Of a stretch of 64,000 nt of DNA, positions 43,294 to 54,684 are shown one piece after another. Origin of the DNA: Yponomeuta sedellus (lineage: Eukaryota > Arthropoda > Insecta > Lepidoptera > Yponomeutidae). The notes beneath the pieces were generated by a model. It saw only the letters and a program-made list of their open reading frames with translations, did not search any database and had not been told where the DNA came from. The DNA is taken from NCBI GenBank assembly GCA_934045075.1, contig OW203730.1, forward strand, positions 7,576,785 to 7,640,784. Direction: 5' to 3'. The translations under genes were made by a program, and so were the position numbers. Numbering within the stretch: position 1 is the first letter of the stretch; every line of letters begins with the position of its first letter.

Positions 43294-43829
43294 TAATTAG
43301 CCTGTTTTGTGTCCCACTGCTGGGCAAAGGCCTTCCCCCTCTTTCTCCATTCCGTTCTCTCCAGCGCCACCTGTGACCAATCTCGGAGATGATTGTCGAG
43401 GTCATCCCGCCATCTCCGTCGCGGTCGTAATTGACAAACACACGCGGGAAAAACAAAACCGAAGTTTGGTGTCCTGTCGAGTGTACAGTTTCATCGCTAG
43501 AGAATAGCTTCCCTGTCCGTGTAATATTCATGAGACTTACTTCTAGTTGGGTTTTATACAGCGAGTTGTAGAAAAGTCTGGTGTAACAAATTACCTAATT
43601 GTAAGGGCAAGCATTATATTACTTCGATATAATTATGTATCCAGAAAAAACACATATTAATGCTGTATACTTATTTAGAGTACATTGAGTTATTATTAGT
43701 TTTAACTATGCTAATAAGCTGACTTAAGGGGCCTTTCCAATTGCCCTATATAATGTACCGGTGATGTTAATCTATTCTAATTGTAATGCATGTATTGTCC
43801 TTAGTTTGGGATTTGAATAAATAGGTTCA

Positions 43830-44040
43830 TAGGTACTCTACTTTACTTCACTGTACTTTAGTTCACTGTACTGTACTTTACTCTGTTCTACTGTTCTCTA
43901 ATTCATTCTTATCTCTACTTTTCTTTATCTCTTTCTCTTCCCATTCTCTGAGAATATTTTTCACCGCCCATCACCTCACTATATATAATTCTATCCAATT
44001 CTATCCATATAATTCTAATTCTATCCTATATATAATTCTA
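43830..44040. repeat. Pyrimidine-rich and short tandem sequence
   Basis: Imperfect tandem units of cactgtactt and ctctactttt are followed by repeats of ataattctatcc. No other signal was seen. Confidence 0.6.
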
Positions 44041-44122
44041 TCCCTATCTAAGGAATAAATCCAAAAACGTATTTCACCATGTCGCTTGCAGATCCGTAGA
44101 TAAATTACATGTCTGACAACCT

Positions 44123-44554
44123 GGGAGTCGATTCTCCCCCATACGAATTGAAAGCGTAGACGCAAAAAATTCGAAGCCTTAGACATTTGTCGCATAAAAA
44201 TTAGATAAGATAACTCGCTAGAGTTATTAGTCATTTGACATTTGTTTTCTCATTCGAATTCAATGTAGCATGGCGTTCAGAACACAGATTCTGGCTGTCG
44301 TTCGACTATTCTCACTTCATTATCAAATAATTCGTTTACGACCCTTAAGGCTTACGACTTGAATTCTACATAAAAAATCGAGCGACCACCAAAATCTGTA
44401 TTCTGAACGCCTTGCTACTCGTAGATTAAATTCTAACGAAAAAATAAATGTCTAATGACTCTGTTGTGGTATCTTATTTTTGTGCGACAAATGGTGGAGC
44501 CTTCGAATATTTTGCGTCTACGCTTTCAATTCGTATGGGCGAGAATCGGCTCCC
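44123..44554. mobile_element. Fold-back element with long inverted arms
   Basis: The ends read gggagtcgattctccccc and, in reverse complement, gggagccgattctcgccc. The arms (each about 200 bp, diverged in the middle) share catacgaattgaaagcgtag and ggcgttcagaacacagatt. There is no ORF of interest. A second, partial copy ends at about 52774 in gagaatcggcccccagg. This is a nonautonomous foldback/MITE type. Confidence 0.7.
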
Positions 44555-44559
44555 TGATA

Positions 44560-45990
44560 CATATTTATTAATTAATACGTTTACACTGCTGTGCACATGG
44601 GTAGAGATGACAACTTTGGCCTTTGCATCTAGGTAATCAGATGATTTAAACGGCGTCCAGTAGCACCTTCACTCACACTAGATGGATGAAGGGACCTCTC
44701 GGACGCCGCAGTGTTTGGGTCGTTGCTTTTTAGATGGAGTAGGCTTGCCCAGCACCTTGGCGATCCTGACAGCTCACATTTCACAGTTGATCCCGTTAAT
44801 AAAATTGTTCGTATTGAGTAGAACAGTTTCATCGGATCTTTCTGCAACACGCTGTAAATATGACCCGTGGACAAATCGATTCGTTTAAATCGGGTCATGG
44901 GTAAAGTGGAGTCGACAGTAGTTCAATATTTAATTATTGTAACAAAGTCGCTCATCATAACGTAATTTAGTAGAGTGACATATATTCATGTCAAGGCCGA
45001 AATGCTGTCGATGATACAAATACTGGTGCTGCTGACAAGGAGTAGGTATACAGTCAAAGCATTTATTATGATAAGATAATGTTTAAACATTATTGTAAAC
45101 AATAGCGTTTCTTACATAATTACATCTTACATGATCCTTAGACGCTTAAACTAGTTCGAACTTGTAGTATAAGCGTTTAATGTTTCTTTTACAGTTTTTA
45201 TTAATGTTGCTGTGCAAATGGACACTATTTCAACGTAACATTGAGCGAGTATTTATAAAAGAAGAGAAAAATAATAATAGGGTTTGCACAGTTATTATAA
45301 TAAAGTCTACATGAGAGAAAGTCAGCTTTCATGCAAACAATTAATAATTTAGGGACGTGGGTCAAGAGGGTGTTAGCCGACGGCGACGGTAGTTCAACAT
45401 TTTTGTAACTCCAGTAACAAGTAGATTGAAAGCAGTAGGTTAAGATCGAAAAGCTGCTGACTGCGCAACTGCTGGTACTGCTGGAGTAGTTTGGAGCAGT
45501 TTTAATCATTTGTCAACGTTCACTGTATTTGTTATTTATTACTATTTTGGAGTTTTTTCGTCTATTTTATCTCCAAAATAAATAAGATTTTGATATTGAT
45601 ACCTATTAAACTGTTTCTGTACTACTTTGAATAAAACCTTCCTGATTTGATTAATGCGTACACTATTTTTTATTTTAATGCACTAACCCGTGCTAAGGAA
45701 CAAATTTAAGGGTGAAATTTTTAGCCTCTAAATAGGTTTTTAAAATTGATTAATGCGTTTATGGCTCACAGGAGTCACAGGTAATAATTACAATGGCAAT
45801 ATACAAACACAATTAACTTCAATACTTACGTTTTTGAATTAGAGTTTATATTGTTTTGAGTTTGTCTTGTAAATCCCAATAAGAGTAGAGCCTATATTTT
45901 CGAACGACTTTTCTTCTATGTGTCTTTTCTCAGATTAATGTTGTTTGAAAAAATCTGGGTTTACGTCGATATCAACACTTGTATGTCCCC
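44560..45990. other. Gene-poor stretch
   Basis: I see no supportable gene. A rearranged S1 SINE fragment lies at 45661-45752, where the reversed 3' end of the body is joined to the forward start of the body. Confidence 0.5.
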
Positions 45991-45999
45991 ACTGCTGGG

Positions 46000-46140
46000 G
46001 CACGGGTCTCTTCCTGCATCACAGAAAGGTTAGGCCATAGACCACCACGGTTCCAAGTCCGGGTTGGTGGAGGATTGTAAGACAGTGGCGAGCCTTACTG
46101 TCAAAAGTTATGAAGCCACCCATAAGGCCTCTAACATGGG
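46000..46140 (-). repeat. 5S-SINE 3' part
   Basis: On minus it carries the tail with ccccagcagtggggacat and gtggtctatggcctaacc. The plus counterpart is at 47250-47410. Confidence 0.6.
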
Positions 46141-46319
46141 TTATATATGATATAGTTTTATTAAATTCACACTTTACGGGCTCCATCGATGTCACGTTCG
46201 CTGTCCTACGATTCCCTACATAGAAAACTGTCATTACCATTCAACATATTGTTTTAAGCATTACATGTATCAAACACCGACACACAAAGCAGAAAATACG
46301 AAAAATAATCATTTTTATT

Positions 46320-46530
46320 CGAAACTACCTGACCCAGCGAACTTTGTACCGCCTAACAATCGATTCTTTTTTTTTCTCTCTGTAAGAACCATCCTCGTCA
46401 CAGAACTTTATGTTCTGTGATCCTCGTACTTCAAGGAGTATTTTAAAAAACGAATTAGCAAAATCGGATCAGCTGCTCTTGAGATTTGCGCTTACCAACA
46501 CATTCGGCGATTAATTTTTATATTATAGAT
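46320..46530 (-). repeat. R-family repeat with inserted hairpin
   Basis: It is a standard R copy on minus, except that 46398-46419 is an extra 22 bases (tcacagaac-tttat-gttctgtg) flanked by a direct duplication atcctcg (46391-46397 and 46420-46426). The other copies read straight through atcctcgtacttcaag. Confidence 0.75.
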
Positions 46531-46555
46531 TTATAAACAAATTGATTTGACATTG

Positions 46556-46745
46556 TCTGCGTCGATCCTGGTTGGAGTATTATCATGTCTGAGTACCATG
46601 CCGTAGGTTGTGGGTTTGATTACCACAGGGAGTCGCTGTATATTTGTATAAATAGTCTCGGTCTGGATTTATTTCTATTGCCATAGTACAGAGTATCCTG
46701 GACCAGTGACTGCACTGGACTGTGTAGTTATTTATTTATAAATTT
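46556..46745 (+). repeat. tRNA-headed SINE (S5)
   Basis: The head has ggttggagtattatcatgtc and B-box-like gtgggtttgattacc. The body agtacagagtatcctggacc matches 5790-5830. Confidence 0.55.
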
Positions 46746-47249
46746 AATTCTATGTAATGCATTCTTGCAGTTATTTATTCATAAATTCAATTTAATTTAA
46801 TGCATTCTTTATGAGATGGTGCTATGTGGTTGGAGTCAGGAAAAGATGGAAAAAGGGAGGGAGAGGCCTCTGCCCAGCAGTGGGACACGAATTAAGTAAG
46901 TAGTCACTTACTTAGGGCCACTTTCTGAATTGAGAATCCCGCTAAGTAAATAGTTAATTTTAGTGCTGCCTTTTCGAATTTCCCAGAGAAGAGGGTGACA
47001 GAACGTTACTTATGTATTTACTTAGTGAAATTCTCAATTCAGAAACCTCTCTTCCCTTCTGTAACGCTCTTTGCTGAGAAATTGGAACTTGGCATTTTAT
47101 AAGCAAATTCATTAATTCAGTTACTCATTCAAAATGGCAAAAACTTTATATTACCTACCTTAAATGCAGTTTAAGTTACCTACCTTAAATTATTATCCCT
47201 ATTATTATTATTACTTTTACCCTAAATTACCTTAGTAGACTATCGTGTA

Positions 47250-47410
47250 ATGGCAGTCGTTAAGCAATGTCAGAGGCCTTATGGGTGGCTATCTTACAAT
47301 CCTCCACCAACCCGGACTTGACCCCCGTGGTGGAGCATGGCCTAACCTTCCTGCGATACAGGAAGAGACCCTTGCCTCAGCAGTGGGGACATACAAGGGA
47401 TGATATCGAT
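47250..47410 (+). repeat. 5S-SINE 3' part
   Basis: gtaatggcagtcgttaagca, ggccttatgggtggc and ccccgtggtggagcatggcc lead to tgcctcagcagtggggac. The 5S-like head is missing. Confidence 0.7.
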
Positions 47411-47787
47411 TACCTTATTCAAAATGGTAAAAATATTATTATTATAATAACTATTTTGTGAATCCGAACAATATCGAAAAGGCTGGGTACTCACAACACT
47501 GAACACCTACGTTAGTAGCTATGTGACAATTGATTGGGCATTAAATAATCAAAAGCACGGCCCACGAGCGTCCTTGGTATGGCCATTTACATTCATTGCC
47601 CCATTTGAATACAAACCTTGGGTTTTTATTGCTTTCATACTTTCGTGGAATTTTTTGACAAATGAATTAGAAACGACGTCATAAAACTAATCACTGCCAG
47701 AGATTAGCAATAAGTAGTTTGGTAATGTATTATAACGACCTCTCAAACATAAGCCTTACATAACATAACATTTACATTCAGGCTCAT

Positions 47788-47955
47788 ACATTCTGGCCCC
47801 ACATTAGGATACCCAGAGTCGTGGGGACCAGAAACAACGACATCACAAACATGTAAACATCTAAGACCTGGGGATTTTTTTGTCCCCATCCGGGGTTCGC
47901 ACCCGGGACCTCTTGCATAGTAAGCCGATGCGCTACCGCTAAGCCACAGTGGTCA
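47788..47955 (-). repeat. tRNA-headed SINE (S4b)
   Basis: On minus the head is accactgtggcttagcggta with B box gggtgcgaacccc. The body matches 15355-15425. Confidence 0.7.
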
Positions 47956-48282
47956 TCATACTTAATATAACATTAACTCACGCCTGTATCCCGGAGGGGT
48001 AGGAAGTGCAGGCAGGGATTGGGGTCTGCCAATGGGCATAGATCGATTGTCGTAAAGTGAAAACCATTTCGAGGAATAGGGATACTGATTACTATTAGGG
48101 GTTTAAATAGGTAAAATAAAATTGGCTCTAAAGCGGTAGTTCCATTGCCTACAAATATTTAAACAAAAATTCGTCAACAACAACATTTGTCAAACGTCAA
48201 CTTTTTTTTAATCATAAATAAATTCAATGAACGTAGTTCATAATGCCAGTGGTGACATCATACTTAGAAAACTTTAAATCAT

Positions 48283-48902
48283 TAATAAAAAAATAGTATA
48301 TTTCATTCCAAGTGCGGAAAGGCTGTCATTGCAAAGAGTTCCGACAAATTGACAGTCGGAACAAGTTGCAATGACGGTTCCGCACGTGTACTGAACGACT
48401 ATTTTTAATACAGTTGCGAAAAAATTAAGCAATTTAAGAAAAAATATTTGGAAAATGGCGCCAACCGTAAAAAAATATAAGCAGAGATTTTTTTTCTTCA
48501 CCCATTCTAGTAGGCAAAGGGAACTATGCCCATTCAGCCAAGTCTTCAGTAGAATTTTTTTATTGATATGAAATGAAAATGAAATTTAATGAGATGAAAT
48601 GAAACCTAATTTAACTCATTCAATCAAATCAATAAATCTGATATTGAAACAAATTAGTAGCTCATAAAAACTTCTATGATTTTAAAAACCTATTTAGAGG
48701 CTAAAAATAAAACTTCTATGATTTTTTTTAGTAAAAACTTCATGGTTGGTTTTTCTTTCTATTAGACATTATTTTGACAGTTGGGAAAGAAAAGGCACGA
48801 GTGCGGTAAAGGTAAAAAAAAAGCACGCGTGTGTAATAGCCCCCATCCCGCACGCTATACGTCCCTGTAATACGCCACTTTTTGAGCAACTGTATTAAAA
48901 TA
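48283..48902 (-). mobile_element. 0.6-kb interspersed element, copy 2
   Basis: It is the reverse complement of 31597-32200. A 33-bp imperfect hairpin lies at about 48310-48395 (tcattgcaaagagttccgac paired with gtcggaacaagttgcaatga). The inner sequences ctatttttaatacagttgc (about 48397) and gcaactgtattaaaatag (about 48885) form a further inverted pair. A small S1 SINE piece is embedded at about 48685-48712. Confidence 0.65.
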
Positions 48903-49042
48903 GTACATTACACAACTAGTGTGGTAATACAAAGAAAGGCCGAGATCGCAGAAGTTTGCGGCCCGAGCAGCAAGCGAGGGACGACGTAAATATGCGATCG
49001 AGAGCTTTCTTTATTACCTCCCGTGTTGTGTACTAGTACATT
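48899..49042. repeat. CpG-rich palindromic module A
   Basis: tagtacattacacaactagt and the following ggtaatacaaagaaag pair with ctttctttattacctcccgt and gttgtgtactagta. The loop is CpG-rich (gcggcccgagcagcaagcga). Confidence 0.7.
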
Positions 49043-49160
49043 ATGACACTAGTGAGCTAAGTTGGTCATTACAGACGAGGTGGGTTTACTGCTCGAGCCG
49101 AAGGCGAGAGCAGTTATGGAACCGAGTCTGTAATGAATGACCAATGCTCACGAGTGTCAT
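49043..49160. repeat. CpG-rich palindromic module B
   Basis: atgacactagtgagc and ttggtcattacagac pair with gtctgtaatgaatgacca and gctcacgagtgtcat. The loop holds ctgctcgagccgaaggcgag and ggttcc-like sequence. It abuts module A. Confidence 0.7.
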
Positions 49161-49165
49161 ACGAC

Positions 49166-49865
49166 GTTTTTCAACACACTTGTGAGGAAAATAAAAAACA
49201 AGCACAGGTAAATAAAAATAAAAAGTACGCTAAAAATACTGACTCAGAAAAAGAGTTCGCGTTCTTTTCCGTTTTCCATGTTAGGAAATTTTCATACGCT
49301 GCGACATATTTTTCCCTAGATTTCTCGGGTATCAAACTTTCATTGGCATTTTGCGCCTCATTAAGTATGTCTTGCGGAGTTAAAACCATATCCTCTTCAG
49401 TATCAGTACTCGAACTCGACATTTTCACAATAAACAATGAAAAGTTTTATTTCTTGAGAACTGAGATTGAAAATGGCGCGCGCTTACCTACTTTTTTAAT
49501 TTGCGCGCTGTCAAATGTAGGCAAATGTAACAACTTCCATACAGCCTATAAATCGATATTTCTGAATTACAAGTTGGCTTTTAGATATGTCTATCTTTTT
49601 CTTATTTTGATTGCAATTTGATGAAAATAAATGTTTAGTTATCGTATTTTGATACTAACGTGCATAAAATATAAATTAAATTATTATTTTTAGATATGAA
49701 AACTCTTTGCTGTCATTATTTGTCTGTAGTTGATAAAATTAAAACTATATTCATTACAGCACTTGTGCTGTAATATTATTACGCACGCGTGTATAATGGA
49801 CAGCATTATGGTTCTTAAACCGGTGTTATAAGAGTCACTTTACGAGCAAGTGTGTTGAAAATCTT
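49166..49865 (-). mobile_element. TIR element carrying a transposase or recombinase N-terminus
   Basis: Inverted ends: tttttcaacacacttgtgag (49168-49186 region) and, at 49843-49862, the reverse complement of attttcaacacacttgctcg. Inside, on minus, lies a 5' leader, an ATG at 49437 and an open frame that is cut off where it runs into the left inverted repeat. It looks like an internally deleted derivative of a larger element. Confidence 0.65.
49171..49437 (-). pseudogene. Truncated recombinase-like ORF start
   Basis: The 88-codon frame begins with the acidic, Ser-rich leader MFIVKMSSSSTDTEED, then LIPEKSREKYVAAYENFLTW and SFSESVFLAYF. That second part resembles the N-terminal core-binding (SAM-like) domain of tyrosine-recombinase proteins found in insect Crypton-type elements, where ENVLLAYF-like ends are usual. 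After FLAYF the frame becomes hydrophobic nonsense and ends inside the terminal repeat. The second Met (MSSSS) may be the real start. The family match is from memory and moderate. Confidence 0.45.
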
Positions 49866-50049
49866 TTTATGTCTACACTTGGCCAGAAAGCGCCTCTTTA
49901 TTGCCAGGTGTGGCATAAAAATAATTACATCAAAAATTAAGAAATATTCAATTTAGTTTCTTATATTAGTCTAAATTTTAGATTTATAGAATAAAAAATA
50001 GCATGTGACAATGCCCATTGCCACGATGGTGACAGGTATTTTTAGCTTC

Positions 50050-50180
50050 ATCAACATCATCTGGCATGGTTAGCCAGAGGTCGCGGGTTCGAGTCCCGGC
50101 ATGGGTGGAATTTTTAGCGTTTAAATATGTTTTTTTTTTTAATTGTCTTTAGCACGGGTTAGTGCATTAAAAAGAATATA
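50050..50180 (+). repeat. S1 SINE copy
   Basis: ctggcatggttagccagagg, gcgggttcgagtcccggcat, then aatttttagcg and tagcacgggttagtgcatta. The first part of the tRNA region is missing. Confidence 0.7.
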
Positions 50181-50564
50181 ATTCATCAACATTCAGTAGT
50201 CGATTGAGGAAGGAAATATATCGAGCGAACACGGATGGAAAAGACGATAAGCGGACCAGGCGGACATACTTCGACCAAGTAGGGGATGTATTAGCAAAGG
50301 GTAAGATAAAAGAACCCATTAGCGGCTTGCGTACACGCAACGACTAATGAATGTTGTTGAAGCGAAAGGTATCTGTCGTGATAACGACAAATGGCAGACT
50401 CTGGCCTCTGCCTACCCTTTTGGAATACAGGCGTGAGTTTGTGTAGTAAGGGTAGCGCAGAAAGTGGAACTTAGTGAACGTTTTAAGTTAAACATGTCCA
50501 ATCTAGATCATTTTGAACAAAAATTGGACCATAAATAACTGGAAATAACTAATATAACTAGCTC

Positions 50565-50770
50565 AGGACTTTTCTCAGAGAAAGAGTACGGGCTTAATTA
50601 TCACGCGTGCCCACCGCGTATTGGCAGTTTCAAGCGCTGAGGTATTTGAACACCTTAGACCGTAGATAGAGTAGACTCCCTCTACGCCTTAGACACTGCA
50701 GTTTCCTGACGATGTTATCCTTCAAAATTAGCGAGTTGGAATACTACTATAACTTCACAAATCAACATTT
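50565..50770 (-). repeat. S2 SINE body, minus
   Basis: cacgcgtgcccaccgcgtat, agcgctgaggtatttgaaca and gatgttatccttc are S2 body blocks in reverse. A short extra duplication of accttagac lies inside. Confidence 0.65.
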
Positions 50771-51737
50771 ATGAAATGAATAGGTAATAAAATGTACATA
50801 AAAAAGGCACACAGTTAAATTGTCACACTCGGTTTGGTTATGTCACGGACGACTTCGGAACGAATAAGTAAATGCCGTCGACAATACCTCGGACATTACA
50901 GACATCTTTCTGACTTTCCATGCGTGCACAGAAAATATAATAGTGGTATGTAGACCTGCTGTCTCTGTAGGTACATTGAAAGTAGCAGTAACTTAATAGT
51001 AGTTAAGCCACGAACTATACTGAGCTTATTGAAGAACTTTTGAGTGACAGCAGAGGTCAGTCTATAATGAAAGGACACTTACAACTCTGTTACTTTGATT
51101 TAATATGCCCTTTTGTAGGCCAATCTTATAAAAAATTACAAGCCCCTTTTCATGTAATGAGAAGACACTTCGCAATAAAGGGACACTAAGGGCTAGTTTC
51201 TAAACTGAGAATTTCGCTAAGTAAATAGTTAACTGTAACTCTTAGAATTTCTCAGAAAAGGGCGTGTCGGATCAGAACGTTACAGTACTACACATCATAA
51301 AAGTCCCTTCGGGAATCTACGTTCGCGCAGACTAGTAAGAAGTGTAACGAAAGTACCCGAAGCTATAAGTACATTCAACATGATCTTTAACCGATACGGT
51401 TAAGGTGCAGAATTGATTGCCGCAGTAGCGATACCTATTTCGCTCACGCTAATATTGGCAATAGTCACCTGCATCGATGACGATGAATCAACCAATAGCA
51501 ACAAAGGCCTGCCATAAAATGAAACTATCTGATTGGTCGATCAAATTGCTGCACATCCAAAATTTGGTCATCTGCGCAGGTAGGTACATCCGCGAGACTT
51601 ATTTCTTGTGTAGCACTGTACTTAAGTATTTACTTAGTGACATTCTCACTTAAGAAACCGACCCTTTGACAATCGCAACTTCGGTTTAATACGCCCGTTT
51701 GTATACCAATGTTATAAAAAATACGAGATCATTATAC

Positions 51738-51883
51738 TATTTTTATTTTTAATGCACTAACCCGTGCTAAGGAACAAATTTAAAAACCTATTTAGAGGCT
51801 AAAAATTTCACCCATACCGGGATTCGAACCCGCAACCTCTGGCTATCCGTGCCAGCGCTCTACCAATTGAGCCACCTGGGTGG
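51738..51883 (-). repeat. S1 SINE copy, most regular
   Basis: On minus: cccaggtggctcaattggta, gcgctggcacggatagccag, gcgggttcgaatcccggtat, then the body to cacgggttagtgcattaaaa. It is a clean tRNA-region plus body unit, about 146 bp. Confidence 0.8.
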
Positions 51884-52539
51884 GAAGCCTTGGCCGTAAA
51901 CAAAGAGGAGTGGAAATCTGAAGGGGAGGCCTTTGCCCAGCAGTGGGACACATCCATGGAAAATTCAAAAGATATACATATATATACTATACAAACAGTA
52001 GCTGGCTGACTAATCCTTATTATGGGTGTCCCAGCAATGGGAGTAATTTTGCTACAAATAACCAGGGTTTGATTAACATATGTTTTTATGTTTGAACTGC
52101 AGGAAGATGCTGGATGCAGCAAGCTGAAGACAGCTATGGCGCTCATTAGGGGAGGGCTATGTCCAGCAGTGGACCATTATGGCCTGATGATGATGGTGAT
52201 GTTTTTACACACTTATACTCAGGTCTGTATGCCGGAGGGGTAGGGAAAGACCAGGGTTTGCCATTTGCCATGATCCTGACAAACTTCTTTCGCTTCATTA
52301 ACATTAGTCTCTGCACGCGCGCAAGCCGGTACGAGTATATGTTACGAGTACTTTTTGTATTTTTATCGTACTAATTTTATAAATGGGAAAGTTTGTGAAG
52401 ATGTTTGGATGTGTGTTACTCAATTACATAATAACGACTAGTTTTGGACGGAGTTACATGAAACTCGGCATACAGATAGACAAAGATCACAACTAAGGAC
52501 AATGGGTATTTGACGTATTGAAGACAATCGGTATTGCGT

Positions 52540-52776
52540 TCACGAAGCCAATTCTCACTTAATTAGCAATAAGTCGTATATACGACTATAAGGCTTATGA
52601 CTTGGAATTCTAAGTAAAAAGTCGAGCGACAGCAAAAATCTTTATTCTGTACGCTAAAATAAATGTCTAATGGCTCTGTCGAATAATCTTATTTTTATGC
52701 GACAAATGTCTAATCCTTCGAATATTTTGCGTCTACGTTTTCAATTCGCATGGGCGAGAATCGGCCCCCAGGTGGA
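52540..52776 (+). mobile_element. Partial copy of the fold-back element
   Basis: It shares ctaatggctctgtcgaa, tatgcgacaaatgtctaat, tcgaatattttgcgtctacg and the terminal gggcgagaatcggccccc with 44440-44554. Confidence 0.65.
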
Positions 52777-53693
52777 TTATATTTTATTGTTACCGTTTTT
52801 TTTTTAAAATCAAACTGTAAGTTATAGAACACTTTATTGCACATAAAAATGGAAATTACACAGATATTTCTTAACCTAAGAGTACAGGCGGCCTTATCAC
52901 TAAAAGTGACCTCTTCCAGACAACCTTTGGATGAACTGGACTAATACATTAGAGAAGGAAGCAGATGTACCAAAAAACAACATATAATTTCAGAGGTTCC
53001 TATATAAATACATGCCTCAATAACAGTTTGAATGAATAAAATTATCAACAGATAGGTACATACAAATAATTAATTAATAAAAAGTTATTTATTTATTGCG
53101 TTGCCATGGTAACAAGAATCATACAAACGGATTATGTGGCGGAACGCAGTTCACCGCTACAGCTAAACGATTAATAAAATAGCTTATGTTTGCATTGTTG
53201 GGTAAGTAGCTTCTAAAGAACGAAAGTTAGATAGGATCTAAGTGACCAATTGACCATCAAAACGGAAAATTACACGACCAGCTGCTGTAACAAGATAGTA
53301 TGAAAATCGACGAGCACTGCCACTGTGACTTTGAATTAAAGTTACTAGTTATCGAGGTTGGTAGGCAGTCCACCTACACGATGGTCAAACGACATCGTGA
53401 GGGTTGCGGGACAGAAATGGATCAGATTAGCACTGGACTGTGAGGAATATGGCGCAATAAAAAAGAGGCCTATGCCCAGTAGTGGGTTGATGTGGGCTAA
53501 TTATATATAGATAGATATAGTTACCACTCATAAAGCTTCATGCTGGATCAGAATTCTTAGAACATATTTAGACAGCACATCGAGCTTCAATACACTCGAC
53601 AGCACATAAACCTTTACACACGTGCACACTAATGAGTTACAGTAGGTATTTCTTAATGATTCGCGAAACACATACATAGTTATATATTAAACG

Positions 53694-53803
53694 GGTCTAA
53701 TCGCGATTATTTATTAGGTAAAACGTAATTACCTTATTTATTTATTTACTGAAATAAGGTAATTACGTTTTACCTAATAAATAATCGCGTTAGACCGTTT
53801 ACT
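53694..53803. repeat. Palindrome with about 48-bp arms
   Basis: aatcgcgattatttattagg, taaaacgtaattaccttatt pairs nearly perfectly with aaataaggtaattacgtttt, acctaataaataatcgcg across a loop of about 12 nt (atttatttactg). A single diverged arm occurs at 42165-42200. Confidence 0.8.
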
Positions 53804-54023
53804 ATATAACTAATCAGTTACCTTAAGATAATACTAAGTCATTAATAGAAATGGGAAAGTTGACTTGCCGTCGACTGTATAGAGAGATGGAGGGAGAGAA
53901 CATTTTATGGTACCTAAAAAAAGATATTACACAGATATTTCTTGATCTAAGTATATAAAAGGCGGCCTTATCACTAAAAGTAATCTTTTAGACCACCTTT
54001 GGTTGGGTTAGACCAATACATAT

Positions 54024-54125
54024 TAAAAACTTATTTAGAGGCTAAAAATCCCTCCCTGCCGGGACTCGAACCCGCGGCCTGTGGCTAATCGTACCAGCGC
54101 TGTCCCAACTGAGCTGAACTGAATT
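54024..54125 (-). repeat. S1 SINE copy
   Basis: On minus it carries gctggtacgattagccacag, gcgggttcgagtcccggca and the start of the body tttttagcctctaaataag. Confidence 0.7.
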
Positions 54126-54227
54126 GTATCAGTTTGAATAAATATTGGAGAGGGAAAGGAAGGAAGGACAGTACAACTGTGTAATTTCCCGCCCGAGTAG
54201 CTTCTTCACTTTTGTCCTACTTTACTC

Positions 54228-54532
54228 TTAAGGGTCGCCAGCGCAGTCACCCTGTAATCTATTTTTATTATCAAAACCGGGCATGCACTTTTTTCTCACG
54301 CAAATTCCATAGGCTTGACATTCCTTTACGTTGACGAGTTTCACCAAACTATCGGAGGATTTTGGGACCGTTGTTGCAAAGCAATGGCTCCTGATAAGTG
54401 TGCTATTTCGTCCTTCCACTTAGTTTTCGTGCTCGGTATAAATAGTAAAGGTAATTTTGGGACACAATCAGTTTGGTTCTGGAGTTCCAGCCGTATTATC
54501 GTAAGGAGTCGCCGTTGGAATTGTATCAAGGT
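54228..54532 (-). pseudogene. Unrecognised Cys-rich remnant
   Basis: On minus a frame interrupted by two stops ends VKECQAYGICVRKKCMPGFD, then a short segment with another Cys and stop at 54228. The Cys spacing is like that of a small EGF/EB-type module, and an upstream piece reads TIPTATPYDNTAGTPEPN. I cannot tell a decayed secreted-protein exon from chance. Confidence 0.2.
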
Positions 54533-54684
54533 AAGTCCATGTGTTCTTATTTCACTTTCATACTATCTTCATCATAAACAATATCCATTAATTCAGCCAG
54601 ATGTCGCTGCCTGTACGTAATACAGAGAATATTGTAAAGAGGAGATTTCACTGATACCGGTGAGTCGCCCATTAGCTCAGTCGA

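Noticed and set aside
43830..44040. CRISPR-like or satellite array
   Set aside because: Units are imperfect, short and without spacers; this is simple sequence in a eukaryotic genome.
44001..44636. ORFs on both strands
   Set aside because: They lie within the arms of the fold-back element and mirror each other.
49133..49621. Plus ORF of 162 codons
   Set aside because: Antisense of the recombinase-like frame and its leader inside a TIR element; no family features.
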